64,000 bases of DNA from Taibaiella helva (GTDB lineage: Bacteria; Bacteroidota; Bacteroidia; Chitinophagales; Chitinophagaceae), in NCBI RefSeq assembly GCF_003545695.1, contig NZ_QUZZ01000014.1:62001-126000 (forward strand), given 5' to 3'. The position numbers were made by a program, and so were the translations under genes. The notes beneath the pieces are model-generated. The model was given only the letters and a program-made list of their open reading frames with translations. It was not told the origin of the DNA and did no database searches. This document shows positions 51,755 through 58,973 of this stretch, piece by piece (position 1 is the first letter of the stretch; each line of letters begins with the position of its first letter).

Positions 51755-51906
51755 ATTTGAGTTGTAGAAATTCTTGTGTGCCCCGGCATCTTTTATACGG
51801 ACTCGATCGGAACGCCGTTATATAGCGTAACAGAAGTGGCGAACGGGTCCCTTGCGTCTTTAAATCGCAGTGGTGGAATATCTGGGCCTGTTAACTGGCT
51901 GATAAT
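51685..51906 (-). pseudogene. C-terminal remnant of a tyrosine recombinase (integrase)
   Basis: The minus strand encodes ARDPFATSVTLYNGVPIESV, an in-frame TAA (51793-51795), then KMPGHTRISTTQIYAKIIAR and KLSNDLQQLRELWEK before the real stop. This is the end of a Bacteroidota element integrase: the usual pattern is ARHTFATSVTLxNGVPIExVSKMLGHTxxxTTQIYAxI with the catalytic Tyr in TQIYA. The His of HTFAT and the Leu of LGH are replaced and a Ser codon has become a stop, so it is dead. It marks the edge of a former integrated element beside the cut TonB receptor. Confidence 0.75.
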
Positions 51907-51907
51907 T

Positions 51908-52834
51908 TCAATTGAATGACGTCCGAAATTCCAGCGGCGACAGGTTGGTCTTCGTTTTGAATAATTTGCTGAAGGACTGCAGGTGCTCAAATCCGAGTTC
52001 ATAAGCGATCTCGCTGATGGAGAGGGTGGTGGTAGTGAGTTTTTCCTTGGCCAGCTCAATCAGTTTATGGTGCAGGTGTTGCTGCATGTTTTGCCCGGTT
52101 AGTGTCTTGAGAATGCTGCTCAGGTAACCCGGTGAAATATTCAGTGTTTCGGCGATACGCGTTACGCTGGGTAAGCCCTGGCTTGCTAAAGCACCGCTGT
52201 TAAAATAACTGCTCAGGTAATCTTCCAGGCGTGTCAGCAGTTCATGATTGGCTTTTTTATGGGTAATAAATTGCCGCTGATAGAACCGTTGAGAATAGGT
52301 TAACAGTAACTCCAATTGTGCAATGATCACATCCTGGCTGTAGTGGTCAATAGCCGTGCTGTATTCATATTCGATCTGGTTCACGATCGCGGTAAGCATC
52401 GCTTCTTCCTTTTCGGAAAGATACAGCGCCTCGTTCACTGAATAGCTAAAGTACTCATACTGCCTGATATTTTTGGCAAGCGGTGTATTCCATAAAAAAT
52501 CAGGGTGAATCAGGATCATCCAGCCTTCGGGCTTTTGAAAATTTGCGACCTGCTCCACACTTTCCACGCCAAACAACTGACCTGGTGCCATAAAGAACAA
52601 TACACCTTCATCAAAGTCGCCGGTTTGCTGACCGTACCGGAATTTAATATGCTGTTTCCTTTTCATCGAGATCCAGTAAAAATCACCGACCAGGCGGAAG
52701 GGGATCTCGGCAATTGGCATATTGACATTTTCCATACGGACAACACTGATCAGCGGGTGCGCCGGTTTGGACAGGCCGGCGGCAGGGTGATACTCGCTGA
52801 TGGTGCTGAAACGCAGAAGCGGTGTACTGCTCAT
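51908..52834 (-). CDS. AraC-family transcriptional regulator
   Basis: This 308-residue regulator has an N-terminal cupin-like sensor domain (DFDEGVLFFMAPGQLFGVES, GWMILIHPDFLW). The C-terminal AraC double helix-turn-helix spans about 205-305 (LPSVTRIAETLNISPGYLSS, ISEIAYELGFEHLQSFSKLF, KTKTNLSPLEFRTS). It is the last gene of an operon with two NAD(P)-binding enzymes, starting 12 bases after the NmrA-like gene stop. Regulators of this form commonly activate the adjacent reductases. The ligand is unknown. The gene abuts the dead integrase tail at its 3' end. Confidence 0.92.
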   Translation of the reverse strand: MSSTPLLRFSTISEYHPAAGLSKPAHPLISVVRMENVNMPIAEIPFRLVGDFYWISMKRKQHIKFRYGQQTGDFDEGVLFFMAPGQLFGVESVEQVANFQKPEGWMILIHPDFLWNTPLAKNIRQYEYFSYSVNEALYLSEKEEAMLTAIVNQIEYEYSTAIDHYSQDVIIAQLELLLTYSQRFYQRQFITHKKANHELLTRLEDYLSSYFNSGALASQGLPSVTRIAETLNISPGYLSSILKTLTGQNMQQHLHHKLIELAKEKLTTTTLSISEIAYELGFEHLQSFSKLFKTKTNLSPLEFRTSFN

Positions 52835-52846
52835 GATACAAGGTAC

Positions 52847-53773
52847 TTATTTTTGCTGGTATACCTGGGCAAACTCCTTTGCGAATGCTGAAAGTTTAAC
52901 CTTGCCCATTTTCGGCTGATTTCGATGAAAATTTTCCAGTGGTTTGCCGCTGTGCATGACAGTCTGCATCTCCACCAGAGTTTCGGCTAGCTTTTGGGGT
53001 ACTTTAGCCATTTTTAATCCCTGCATCATGGCTTTATCTGTCAGCAACACCCATTTCAGCCAGGGCTTGTTGATTGCCGTTCCGATGATGCGGGCCGCTT
53101 CGTTACAGGTCAGTTCCTCACTGCCCACATACCGGATCGTGTTTTGCCCAGGCATCAACACAAGTTCTTCGGCAACGGCATCAGCAATGTCTTTTGGCGA
53201 AACAAAAACGATCCGGTCATCTCCGCCATAGTTGCCCATCAGCAGGCCGGTCTTCCCGGTCAGCAATGCCCAAAGGCCGGAATAACGTAGCGTAAGCAGT
53301 TTGCCCATCAGGCCTTTGCCCTTGATGAGGTCGATACTCTGGTAAAAGTTTGTGTAAAACGATCCGGGACGTATTAGGGTAATAGAAGCCTCCAGTCCTT
53401 TAAACGCGCTTTCCACATTTTCGGTTTTTACCAGATCGGCTACCCAACCATTCATTACGACAATGCGCTTCGTCTTTGCAGCCTTTAATGCCTGTACATA
53501 ATTCCGCGCCATCCGGCGTAAATAATCGCCAAGATCCGGTTCTGTAAAGCTGAGCGGGATCATGGCATAAACCGCATCCGCATCCCGGAATGTGGTTAAA
53601 AGGAAATCAACATCGGCGATGGAGCCGATGGCAGCCGAGGCCCCCAGGGCTTCGATGGCTGCCTGTTTATTCCTGTCACTACTCACTACGGTTACGTCGT
53701 ATCCCTGCGCTACCAGTATTTCCGTCAGCGGTTTGCCGATATTACCCAAAGAGCCAGTTACAATAATCTTCAT
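52847..53773 (-). CDS. NmrA-like NAD(P)-binding protein
   Basis: This 308-residue Rossmann-fold protein of the atypical SDR/NmrA group reads MKIIVTGSLGNIGKPLTEIL (glycine-rich GxxGxxG), TVVSSDRN, ADAVYAMIPLSFTEPD and KRIVVMNGWVADL. It has no complete SDR catalytic set, as is usual for NmrA-like members, so it may be a sensor or reductase. The start at 53773 is 1 base after the stop of the upstream epimerase gene; a longer frame begins inside that gene and is unlikely. It is the middle gene of the three-gene operon. Confidence 0.9.
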   Translation of the reverse strand: MKIIVTGSLGNIGKPLTEILVAQGYDVTVVSSDRNKQAAIEALGASAAIGSIADVDFLLTTFRDADAVYAMIPLSFTEPDLGDYLRRMARNYVQALKAAKTKRIVVMNGWVADLVKTENVESAFKGLEASITLIRPGSFYTNFYQSIDLIKGKGLMGKLLTLRYSGLWALLTGKTGLLMGNYGGDDRIVFVSPKDIADAVAEELVLMPGQNTIRYVGSEELTCNEAARIIGTAINKPWLKWVLLTDKAMMQGLKMAKVPQKLAETLVEMQTVMHSGKPLENFHRNQPKMGKVKLSAFAKEFAQVYQQK

Positions 53774-53774
53774 T

Positions 53775-54665
53775 TTATTGGGTATAAATGCCGTTTTCAA
53801 TATCGTTTAACAACAGTGGGTTTGACGGGCGCCAATTCAGGTATTCCTGCGTCCACTTGCTGGAAGCTGGACAGTCGATTGCTGCCATATGAGCGAACCA
53901 GCCAAAATGCTCGGCGGCTTGTTCAGCAGAAATGGATTTTACAGGCAGGTTTAATTGTTTGCCGATGGCTTCGGCAATGCTTTTAACGGTTATACCTTCC
54001 TCTGTATTGGCGTGGAAACGTGTTCCGGGCGTTGCTTGCTCCAAAGCTAAACGGTACAGCTGCGCAGCGTCCAACCGGTGCCCGGCGTTCCAACGGTTCT
54101 GGCCTTCGCCGATGTAAGCTGAGACACCTTTTTCCCGTGCCAGGTTCACCAGGATGGGGATAAAGCCGTGTTTATCTTCCTCACCATGTACCGAAGGCGG
54201 CAAACGGAGGATAGCCGCACGTACGCCTGTAGCCGCGGCTGCTTCCGCCGCCCGTTCCGAAGCACGGGGCCAGGCCGGATTGAATGGTGATGGCATATCT
54301 TCAGTCGCCATTTCCCCAGGCTTTACCAATGCAGTTCCTGAAGTGACAATTAACGGACGGTCTGTACCCTCCAGCATGTTGGCTATCGTTTCTATGGCCC
54401 GCTCATCGATAGCGCAAACTTCGGCAAAGCGGGTAAAATCATGGACAAAACCACAATGGATCACACCATCGCTTTCGGCTGCGCCTTGTCGAAGGCTATC
54501 CAGGTCTTCCAGGTCGCCGTAATGAACCTGAGCGCCGGCCGCTTCTAATTTGTCTGCTGATGTTTTTGAACGCGCCAGCCCCAGTACCTGGTGACCGGCC
54601 CTTAATAATTCCTGTACAACAGCAGTACCTACGAAGCCAGAGGCTCCTGTAACAAATACTTTCAT
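53775..54665 (-). CDS. NAD-dependent epimerase/dehydratase family protein
   Basis: This extended-SDR protein of 296 residues has MKVFVTGASGFVGTAVVQEL (TGxxGxxG), YGDLEDLDSLRQGAAESDGV and ILRLPPSVHGEEDKHGFIPI. The Ser/Thr of VTSGTALV is present but a clear YxxxK is not; RASERAAEAA lies in its place, as in the SDR subgroup acting on flavonoid- or aldehyde-like substrates. It is the first gene of the epimerase/NmrA/AraC operon, with about 545 bases of mostly non-coding sequence upstream. The substrate is unknown. Confidence 0.88.
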   Translation of the reverse strand: MKVFVTGASGFVGTAVVQELLRAGHQVLGLARSKTSADKLEAAGAQVHYGDLEDLDSLRQGAAESDGVIHCGFVHDFTRFAEVCAIDERAIETIANMLEGTDRPLIVTSGTALVKPGEMATEDMPSPFNPAWPRASERAAEAAAATGVRAAILRLPPSVHGEEDKHGFIPILVNLAREKGVSAYIGEGQNRWNAGHRLDAAQLYRLALEQATPGTRFHANTEEGITVKSIAEAIGKQLNLPVKSISAEQAAEHFGWFAHMAAIDCPASSKWTQEYLNWRPSNPLLLNDIENGIYTQ

Positions 54666-54760
54666 GTGTTGATTGCTTTTATTGACACAAAGTACCGCTG
54701 TAACAGGCGGAAAAATTTATCCAAATCCATGTTTGGTTTAGTCGAAACCATGCTTTTTTG

Positions 54761-54958
54761 TTAGTGTAGATTTTTGAAATGTTTTGCTTGGTATTCGGGT
54801 AAAGGCGTAGTGTTTTTTAATCTAAAAGGCCCGGTAATGTAACTTAAAAGTAACAAAGCCGCAAAATAGGTAATCCAAGGAGAAACAGTTTCCCCTAAAG
54901 GTGCATAACCAAATAGCTCATAATCAATGATCGTTTTTGGATAGGTAGAAAAAGAAAG
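54761..54958 (-). pseudogene. C-terminal remnant of an unidentified membrane protein
   Basis: A stop-bounded frame without a start encodes 65 residues with a clear protein character, including DYELFGYAPLGETVSPWITY followed by FAALLLLSYITGPFRLKN. One membrane helix and a polar tail are visible. No family was recognised. It is probably the end of a gene lost when the neighbouring element came in. Confidence 0.35.
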
Positions 54959-55212
54959 TTATAGCAATTGCTGCTACATAATTCCCTCAGACCAGATTGT
55001 TGCAGTAGAGATAACATTGCCAAGCCTCCTGCTTGTTAAGTAATTCACAATAATTAGTTGTTGTAAATCAAAAGAGTGCAAAAGTGTACAAATGCGATTT
55101 AACTAATGAAACAACGTCTTTTGACTCTGATTATGGATTATAATAACGAGTAACTTTGGGTAAAACTCTTCAGTGTAAGGTTTCTTAGGCAATATCCATA
55201 AAGACAAATATT

Positions 55213-55241
55213 GACCAATATTGGTCTTTTTCGTAATTTTG
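55213..55241 (+). promoter_or_regulatory. Promoter with embedded operator palindrome of the AbiE-type operon
   Basis: TTG at 55211-55213 and TAATTTTG at 55234-55241 are spaced 20 bases apart, as expected for Bacteroidota -33 and -7 boxes. Between them lies the perfect palindrome GACCAATATTGGTC (55213-55226). The start codon at 55247 is only 5 bases past the -7 box. Repression by the antitoxin would block polymerase directly. Confidence 0.65.
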
Positions 55242-55246
55242 ACAAT

Positions 55247-55762
55247 ATGGAAACACAGTTAAAATCCGATAGAAGACGAGTTGTACTTGTCCAGTGGAAA
55301 CATCATGGACAGGAAGGGATTGAGATCTACTCTAATCTGAAACATTTCTGTGAAAGACATCCAGGATACAGCTACAACACGATCAGCAATTATCTATCAA
55401 AAAAGAAGGTTCCTTTTGAAGATCAGGATATCGTCATTACACGGAAGCCAGTATTAAATGGAGATGATCTGCCGGCTCTAGCATTACCCAAAAGATTGTT
55501 TTGGGAATTTGACTATGATAAAATAGACTGGTCCTATCATTACCGTATGGTAATAGAAAGGGTGCTTCAGAGAGGAAACGAAAAGGATTGGCAAGAGATT
55601 ATGCGTTACTATGGTAGAAGCAAGATCATAGCGACGCTTCAGAATGAAACGAGCTATTTGCCAGATCGGATTATTGAGAAAGTTACTTCTTACTTTAATT
55701 TAAAACCTGAGCAACTCAAATGTTATATAAGAAAACAGTCGACCCCGAAACACTGGGATTGA
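55247..55762 (+). CDS. Antitoxin of an AbiE-type system (DUF6922-like, N-extended)
   Basis: The 171 residues from the ATG at 55247 (a TTG at 55211 is the only longer start) have two parts. The C-terminal ~95 residues (KRLFWEFDYDKIDWSYHYRM, VIERVLQRGNEKDWQEIMRY, PDRIIEKVTSYFNLKPEQLK) match the DUF6922-type proteins encoded before AbiEii toxins. The first ~70 residues (IEIYSNLKHFCERHPGYSYN, TISNYLSKKKVPFED) form an additional basic helical domain, likely for DNA binding. The toxin start lies 43 bases inside this gene. With the palindrome in the promoter, self-repression is probable. Typical family members lack this N-terminal part. Confidence 0.8.
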   Translation: METQLKSDRRRVVLVQWKHHGQEGIEIYSNLKHFCERHPGYSYNTISNYLSKKKVPFEDQDIVITRKPVLNGDDLPALALPKRLFWEFDYDKIDWSYHYRMVIERVLQRGNEKDWQEIMRYYGRSKIIATLQNETSYLPDRIIEKVTSYFNLKPEQLKCYIRKQSTPKHWD

Positions 55763-56421
55763 TACAATCGCTAATGCTGGAGCAAACCCTCAGCTCCTTC
55801 TATTTGGCCGGAGGAACAGCTTTGGCTCTTAAGCTTGGCCACAGGAAATCGATCGATATTGATCTATTTACCCACAGTAACTTCGACGTCGATTTTTTGA
55901 GCCATTATCTTGAAGGCAAGTTTGATGCTGAGGTAGAGCAAACAGCAAAAAATACAATACATGGGTATATCAAAAAGGTAAAGGTGGACCTTATTGCACA
56001 TCAGTACCCCCTGATAAAGGAAATAGAAACGATAGATGGAGTCAGGATGCTATCCCTGCACGATATTGCCGCAATGAAACTACTGGCGATAAATGACAAT
56101 GGCAGTAGGATAAAGGATTTTGTTGATATCGGTGCACTCTTGGATAAGTTATCCCTGGGTGAAATGCTGGAAGCATATCAGAAAAAATATCCGAATGCGG
56201 ACGAAAATATAGTCTTAAGGTCACTAACCTATTTTGAGAATATTGACCTTAGAACAGAAACGCTTATACAAACACAGCGACCGTTTGAATGGAAACAGAT
56301 TGCAAAGAAATTGACAGAAGCCGTACAAAAGCATAGGGAAGGGCGTCATGTAACATTGTCTAAGCCGCGGCAATATCCTCCACTGGAGAACAAAGGAAAG
56401 AGCAAAGGCCTCCGACGCTGA
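55720..56421 (+). CDS. AbiEii/AbiGii-family nucleotidyltransferase toxin
   Basis: This 233-residue nucleotidyltransferase has the family signature FYLAGGTALALKLGHRKSID followed by IDLFTHSNF (GGT-A-L-GHR-S-DIDLF). The carboxylate in KKVKVDLI and the conserved VRMLSLHDIAAMKLLAINDN with GSRIKDFVDI follow. The catalytic Asp residues are intact. In AbiE systems this protein is the growth-arresting toxin of a phage-defence or element-stabilising pair, with a DNA-binding antitoxin before it. Overlap of 43 bases with the antitoxin gene indicates coupled expression. It lies within the mobile-element debris, which fits an addiction or defence cargo. Confidence 0.88.
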   Translation: MLYKKTVDPETLGLIQSLMLEQTLSSFYLAGGTALALKLGHRKSIDIDLFTHSNFDVDFLSHYLEGKFDAEVEQTAKNTIHGYIKKVKVDLIAHQYPLIKEIETIDGVRMLSLHDIAAMKLLAINDNGSRIKDFVDIGALLDKLSLGEMLEAYQKKYPNADENIVLRSLTYFENIDLRTETLIQTQRPFEWKQIAKKLTEAVQKHREGRHVTLSKPRQYPPLENKGKSKGLRR

Positions 56422-56561
56422 GAGGCTTTGCATTGATTTAGAGACCAATTCTGACTTGGTGCATCCATCAGCAACTCGACTACCGACTTTATTTTATTAG
56501 TGAAGACCGGCTACAGGCGCTTATAGATTGGGTTCAATATTCAAGATGAAAACTTAACGCC

Positions 56562-57500
56562 GTGGAAACAAAAATGATCTTTATTGAAGCAAGAAAAATG
56601 GACTTGGTGACACTGCTGGCGCAGCTTGGCTTTGCACCGGCTAAGATACAAAGACAAGATTATTGGTACAAATCGCCCTTCAGAAATGAGCGCACCGCGT
56701 CCTTTAAGGTGAGCCGGGAGCGTAACATTTGGTATGATCATGGCGAAGGGGCTGGTGGCAACGTGATCGATTTCATCTCAAAATTCTACCAATGCGATGC
56801 AGCCGAAGCGGCAAAAAAGATATTAGAGTTGCAGGGCGATCATGGTTTTTCTTTTCACCCGCCCACACAGACCCGCGCCGCAGCTGGTGAAAAAAAAGAG
56901 TACACGCAGAATAAAATTGTCATACAGGCGGTCCGGCCCTTGCAAAACAGTGTACTGCTCAACTACCTGCAAGAGCGCAAAATTCCAATAGAAATTGCGC
57001 AGCAATATTGCAAGGAAGTAGATTTTTTATTGTACAAGAAGCGACATACGGTAATTGGTTTCGAGAATCAGGCTGGTGGTTTTGAGCTACGAAGCCCATC
57101 ATTTAAAGGAAGCAGTTCTCCTAAAGATGTAACCTTCCTGGATAAGGGCAAACAAGAAGTTTGTGTCTTTGAAGGCTTCTTTGACTTCCTTTCCTTTGCT
57201 GTTATGAGACCGAAGATCGTGTCTGAATTAACCAACTGTATAGTGCTAAACTCCCTTGCTTTCTTTGAGAAAAGCCGCGCCCTGATGGAGCAGCACGATA
57301 AGGTATTTTTGTTCCTGGACCAGGAACAATCCGCCAGGCAAAAAGCGCAAACGGCAGCTGAATGGAACAAGGAAGTCAATGTAACAAAGTACACAGACTG
57401 CAGCCATTTTTACCGGCATCATGAAGATTTGAATGCCTGGCTCGTACAACAATCTCAGCCCAGGCAAAAGCCTTCAACGCGTCTCGGCCGTGGAATGTAG
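56562..57500 (+). CDS. Toprim-domain (primase-like) protein of mobile-element type
   Basis: The 312 residues start at a GTG (56562) or at the ATG at 56574. The N-terminal part is CHC2-like without the zinc cysteines (YWYKSPFRNERTASFKVSRE, DHGEGAGGNVIDFISKFYQC), as is usual in Bacteroidota element proteins. The Toprim part has the metal-binding Glu in CVFEGFFDFLSF and the acidic VFLFLDQEQS. It is typically found in Bacteroidota conjugative or integrative elements near mobilisation genes and may prime complementary-strand synthesis after transfer. Hairpins that could be an origin of transfer follow directly. Confidence 0.85.
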   Translation: METKMIFIEARKMDLVTLLAQLGFAPAKIQRQDYWYKSPFRNERTASFKVSRERNIWYDHGEGAGGNVIDFISKFYQCDAAEAAKKILELQGDHGFSFHPPTQTRAAAGEKKEYTQNKIVIQAVRPLQNSVLLNYLQERKIPIEIAQQYCKEVDFLLYKKRHTVIGFENQAGGFELRSPSFKGSSSPKDVTFLDKGKQEVCVFEGFFDFLSFAVMRPKIVSELTNCIVLNSLAFFEKSRALMEQHDKVFLFLDQEQSARQKAQTAAEWNKEVNVTKYTDCSHFYRHHEDLNAWLVQQSQPRQKPSTRLGRGM

Positions 57501-57558
57501 GGAGTGTCATTTTTGCAGCTCAAAAAAGCATTGCTGAATGGTTGGGTAGGGTATTTTT

Positions 57559-57602
57559 CCTGCCCCTTGGCAGGAGCAAGATGTACGTTTGTATGACAAA
57601 CG
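57559..57602. promoter_or_regulatory. Two adjacent inverted repeats, candidate oriT region
   Basis: CCTGCC/GGCAGG (57559-57574, loop CCTT) is followed by CGTTTG/CAAACG (57586-57602, loop TATGA), within 240 bases of non-coding sequence next to the Toprim gene. Tight hairpin pairs next to mobilisation genes are typical of transfer origins, but no known nick-site sequence was identified. Confidence 0.3.
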
Positions 57603-57739
57603 GTTCTTGCCCTTTGCTCCGGAGTCGCTTCGGGGATTGAAATAACCTCCGAAGTCGGTTATTCTGGCAGCTTTAGAAGCTGGCTGAAGCAGAGAAAAAT
57701 GCAATTAAGTAATGCATGAATAGGTTCCCGCCTCCACAT

Positions 57740-58159
57740 TTACTTATCCTTTCCTTGTAGCATTCTCTCTAAAAGGATAATTTTTTCTTGTTCGGACTTT
57801 AGCAAACGTTCATACAAGTCTTTGTTTTCCTGAATCATTTGCATCCACATTTCAGTGGAATTTACATGTGCATGGTCCCCAAAAATATTAGGTGCTTGCG
57901 TGTTGTTGTAGTTGTTTTGAATGTAGTTAATGACCGCGTCATCGTCGTAGTTTTTGATTGTGTCAACGGAGACACCTAGGGCATCGGCAATCTGGCCGAG
58001 CTGGGTTTCGTCTATATTACCATTCTGCTCCAGCTTGAAAAGGTTTTGCCTGGTCATCCCCAATCGTGAAGCCAACGTCTCTTGGCTAACCTCTCGGATT
58101 TTCCTCACCGCTTCAATTTTCCGACCAATAGTAGATGTTTTATACAGCTTGCTTGTCAT
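57740..58159 (-). CDS. XRE-family regulator with C-terminal coiled coil
   Basis: About 139 residues are read from the ATG at 58159; the frame is open to 58258 but the extra part is low in character. The N-terminal helix-turn-helix is of the Cro/C1 type (IGRKIEAVRKIREVSQETLA, SRLGMTRQNLFKLEQNGNI, QIADALGVSVDTIKNYDD). The C-terminus is a heptad-rich helix (MIQENKDLYERLLKSEQEKI, ILLERMLQ) suited to dimerisation. Such regulators control transfer genes or phage-like functions in mobile elements. Targets here are unknown. It reads toward the Toprim gene and the candidate oriT. Confidence 0.88.
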   Translation of the reverse strand: MTSKLYKTSTIGRKIEAVRKIREVSQETLASRLGMTRQNLFKLEQNGNIDETQLGQIADALGVSVDTIKNYDDDAVINYIQNNYNNTQAPNIFGDHAHVNSTEMWMQMIQENKDLYERLLKSEQEKIILLERMLQGKDK

Positions 58160-58973
58160 TTTGGAGGTTTTACTTGTTAGTGTTTCGTTATTGTGCGGTT
58201 GCATTCTGTAAACAAAAACTGTTGCATTTAGCAACGCCGATGTAATCGCAGGTAACAAAAGTAAGGTAAAGTGGTAATTTAATGTACGTTATAAATCGTT
58301 CTCTGTATCCGATTTAATCTTTTCTCAGTTTACAGGTTGTTGCCCGGAAAGTGCTACCGGCTTTGCCCGTAGGTTTGATCAAAAAGCTTACTCATTTTTG
58401 TGCTGGTGATGGTAATAAGAAGTGTTTACTGTTGTTTCATGCGGGGCTTGTTTGGTTTGCGAGGGAATCCTCAATTGAGGATTCCCTTTACATAAAAAAT
58501 CAGGCTGCTGAAAAATTTTTGTTGAGAAAAATTTCAGATGAGCGCAAAATTTAATTTGGTGATTCAATTTTTTTTTGAATTTTTGCAACACCGATTTAAC
58601 AAATTTCTTGTAGTTGGTATAACCTGCCAGGGATCGATTCAATCAACCGTGCAGCACCTTTGCAGGTCACAGTGGAACCCCCGGAATTGTTACCACAGTA
58701 TTCTTTAAATCTTTGGCCATACTCATGATGTCTTTATTGGATGGATGACAATGCTTATGGATTTAGTCTCCATACGCCATGCTTTGACGCAGCCTGGCAT
58801 GAACTTTATCAATGATATTCAGAGCAGCTAACCATATAGAACTTTTCACCTTCTTTTCAAACCATTTCTTGTATAACCGCATCATTACTTATACTGCTTA
58901 TCCAAAACAAAAACACGAACTGATCCTCGTATAAAGATTAGCGTGCCTTTACATTTTCTATCCTCATTTTTCT
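58160..58973. other. Intergenic region at the right edge of the accessory zone
   Basis: This 814-base gap contains a perfect 26-base palindrome (58462-58487) and AT-rich sequence. On the minus strand around 58770-58890 a short stop-bounded frame reads MRLYKKWFEKKVKSSIWLAA followed by LNIIDKVHARLRQSMAYGD, which looks like the tail of a lost gene but was not identified. The promoter of the RHS gene should lie at the right end. Confidence 0.45.
58462..58487. repeat. Perfect 26-base palindrome
   Basis: AGGGAATCCTCAA is followed directly by its exact complement, then CTTTAC. It lies about 300 bases upstream of the XRE gene and 490 bases before the RHS gene. It could be a terminator or a binding site for a dimeric regulator. 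Confidence 0.55.

Larger units (their letters stand above)
54666..55246. other. Intergenic region with a membrane-protein remnant
   Basis: This 581-base gap contains a coding-like remnant (54761-54958), an AT-rich unassigned stretch, and the operator and promoter of the toxin-antitoxin operon at the right end. Confidence 0.5.

Noticed and set aside
58351-58642. Short frames on both strands before the RHS gene
   Set aside because: They run through a perfect palindrome and low-complexity AT-rich sequence and show no protein character.
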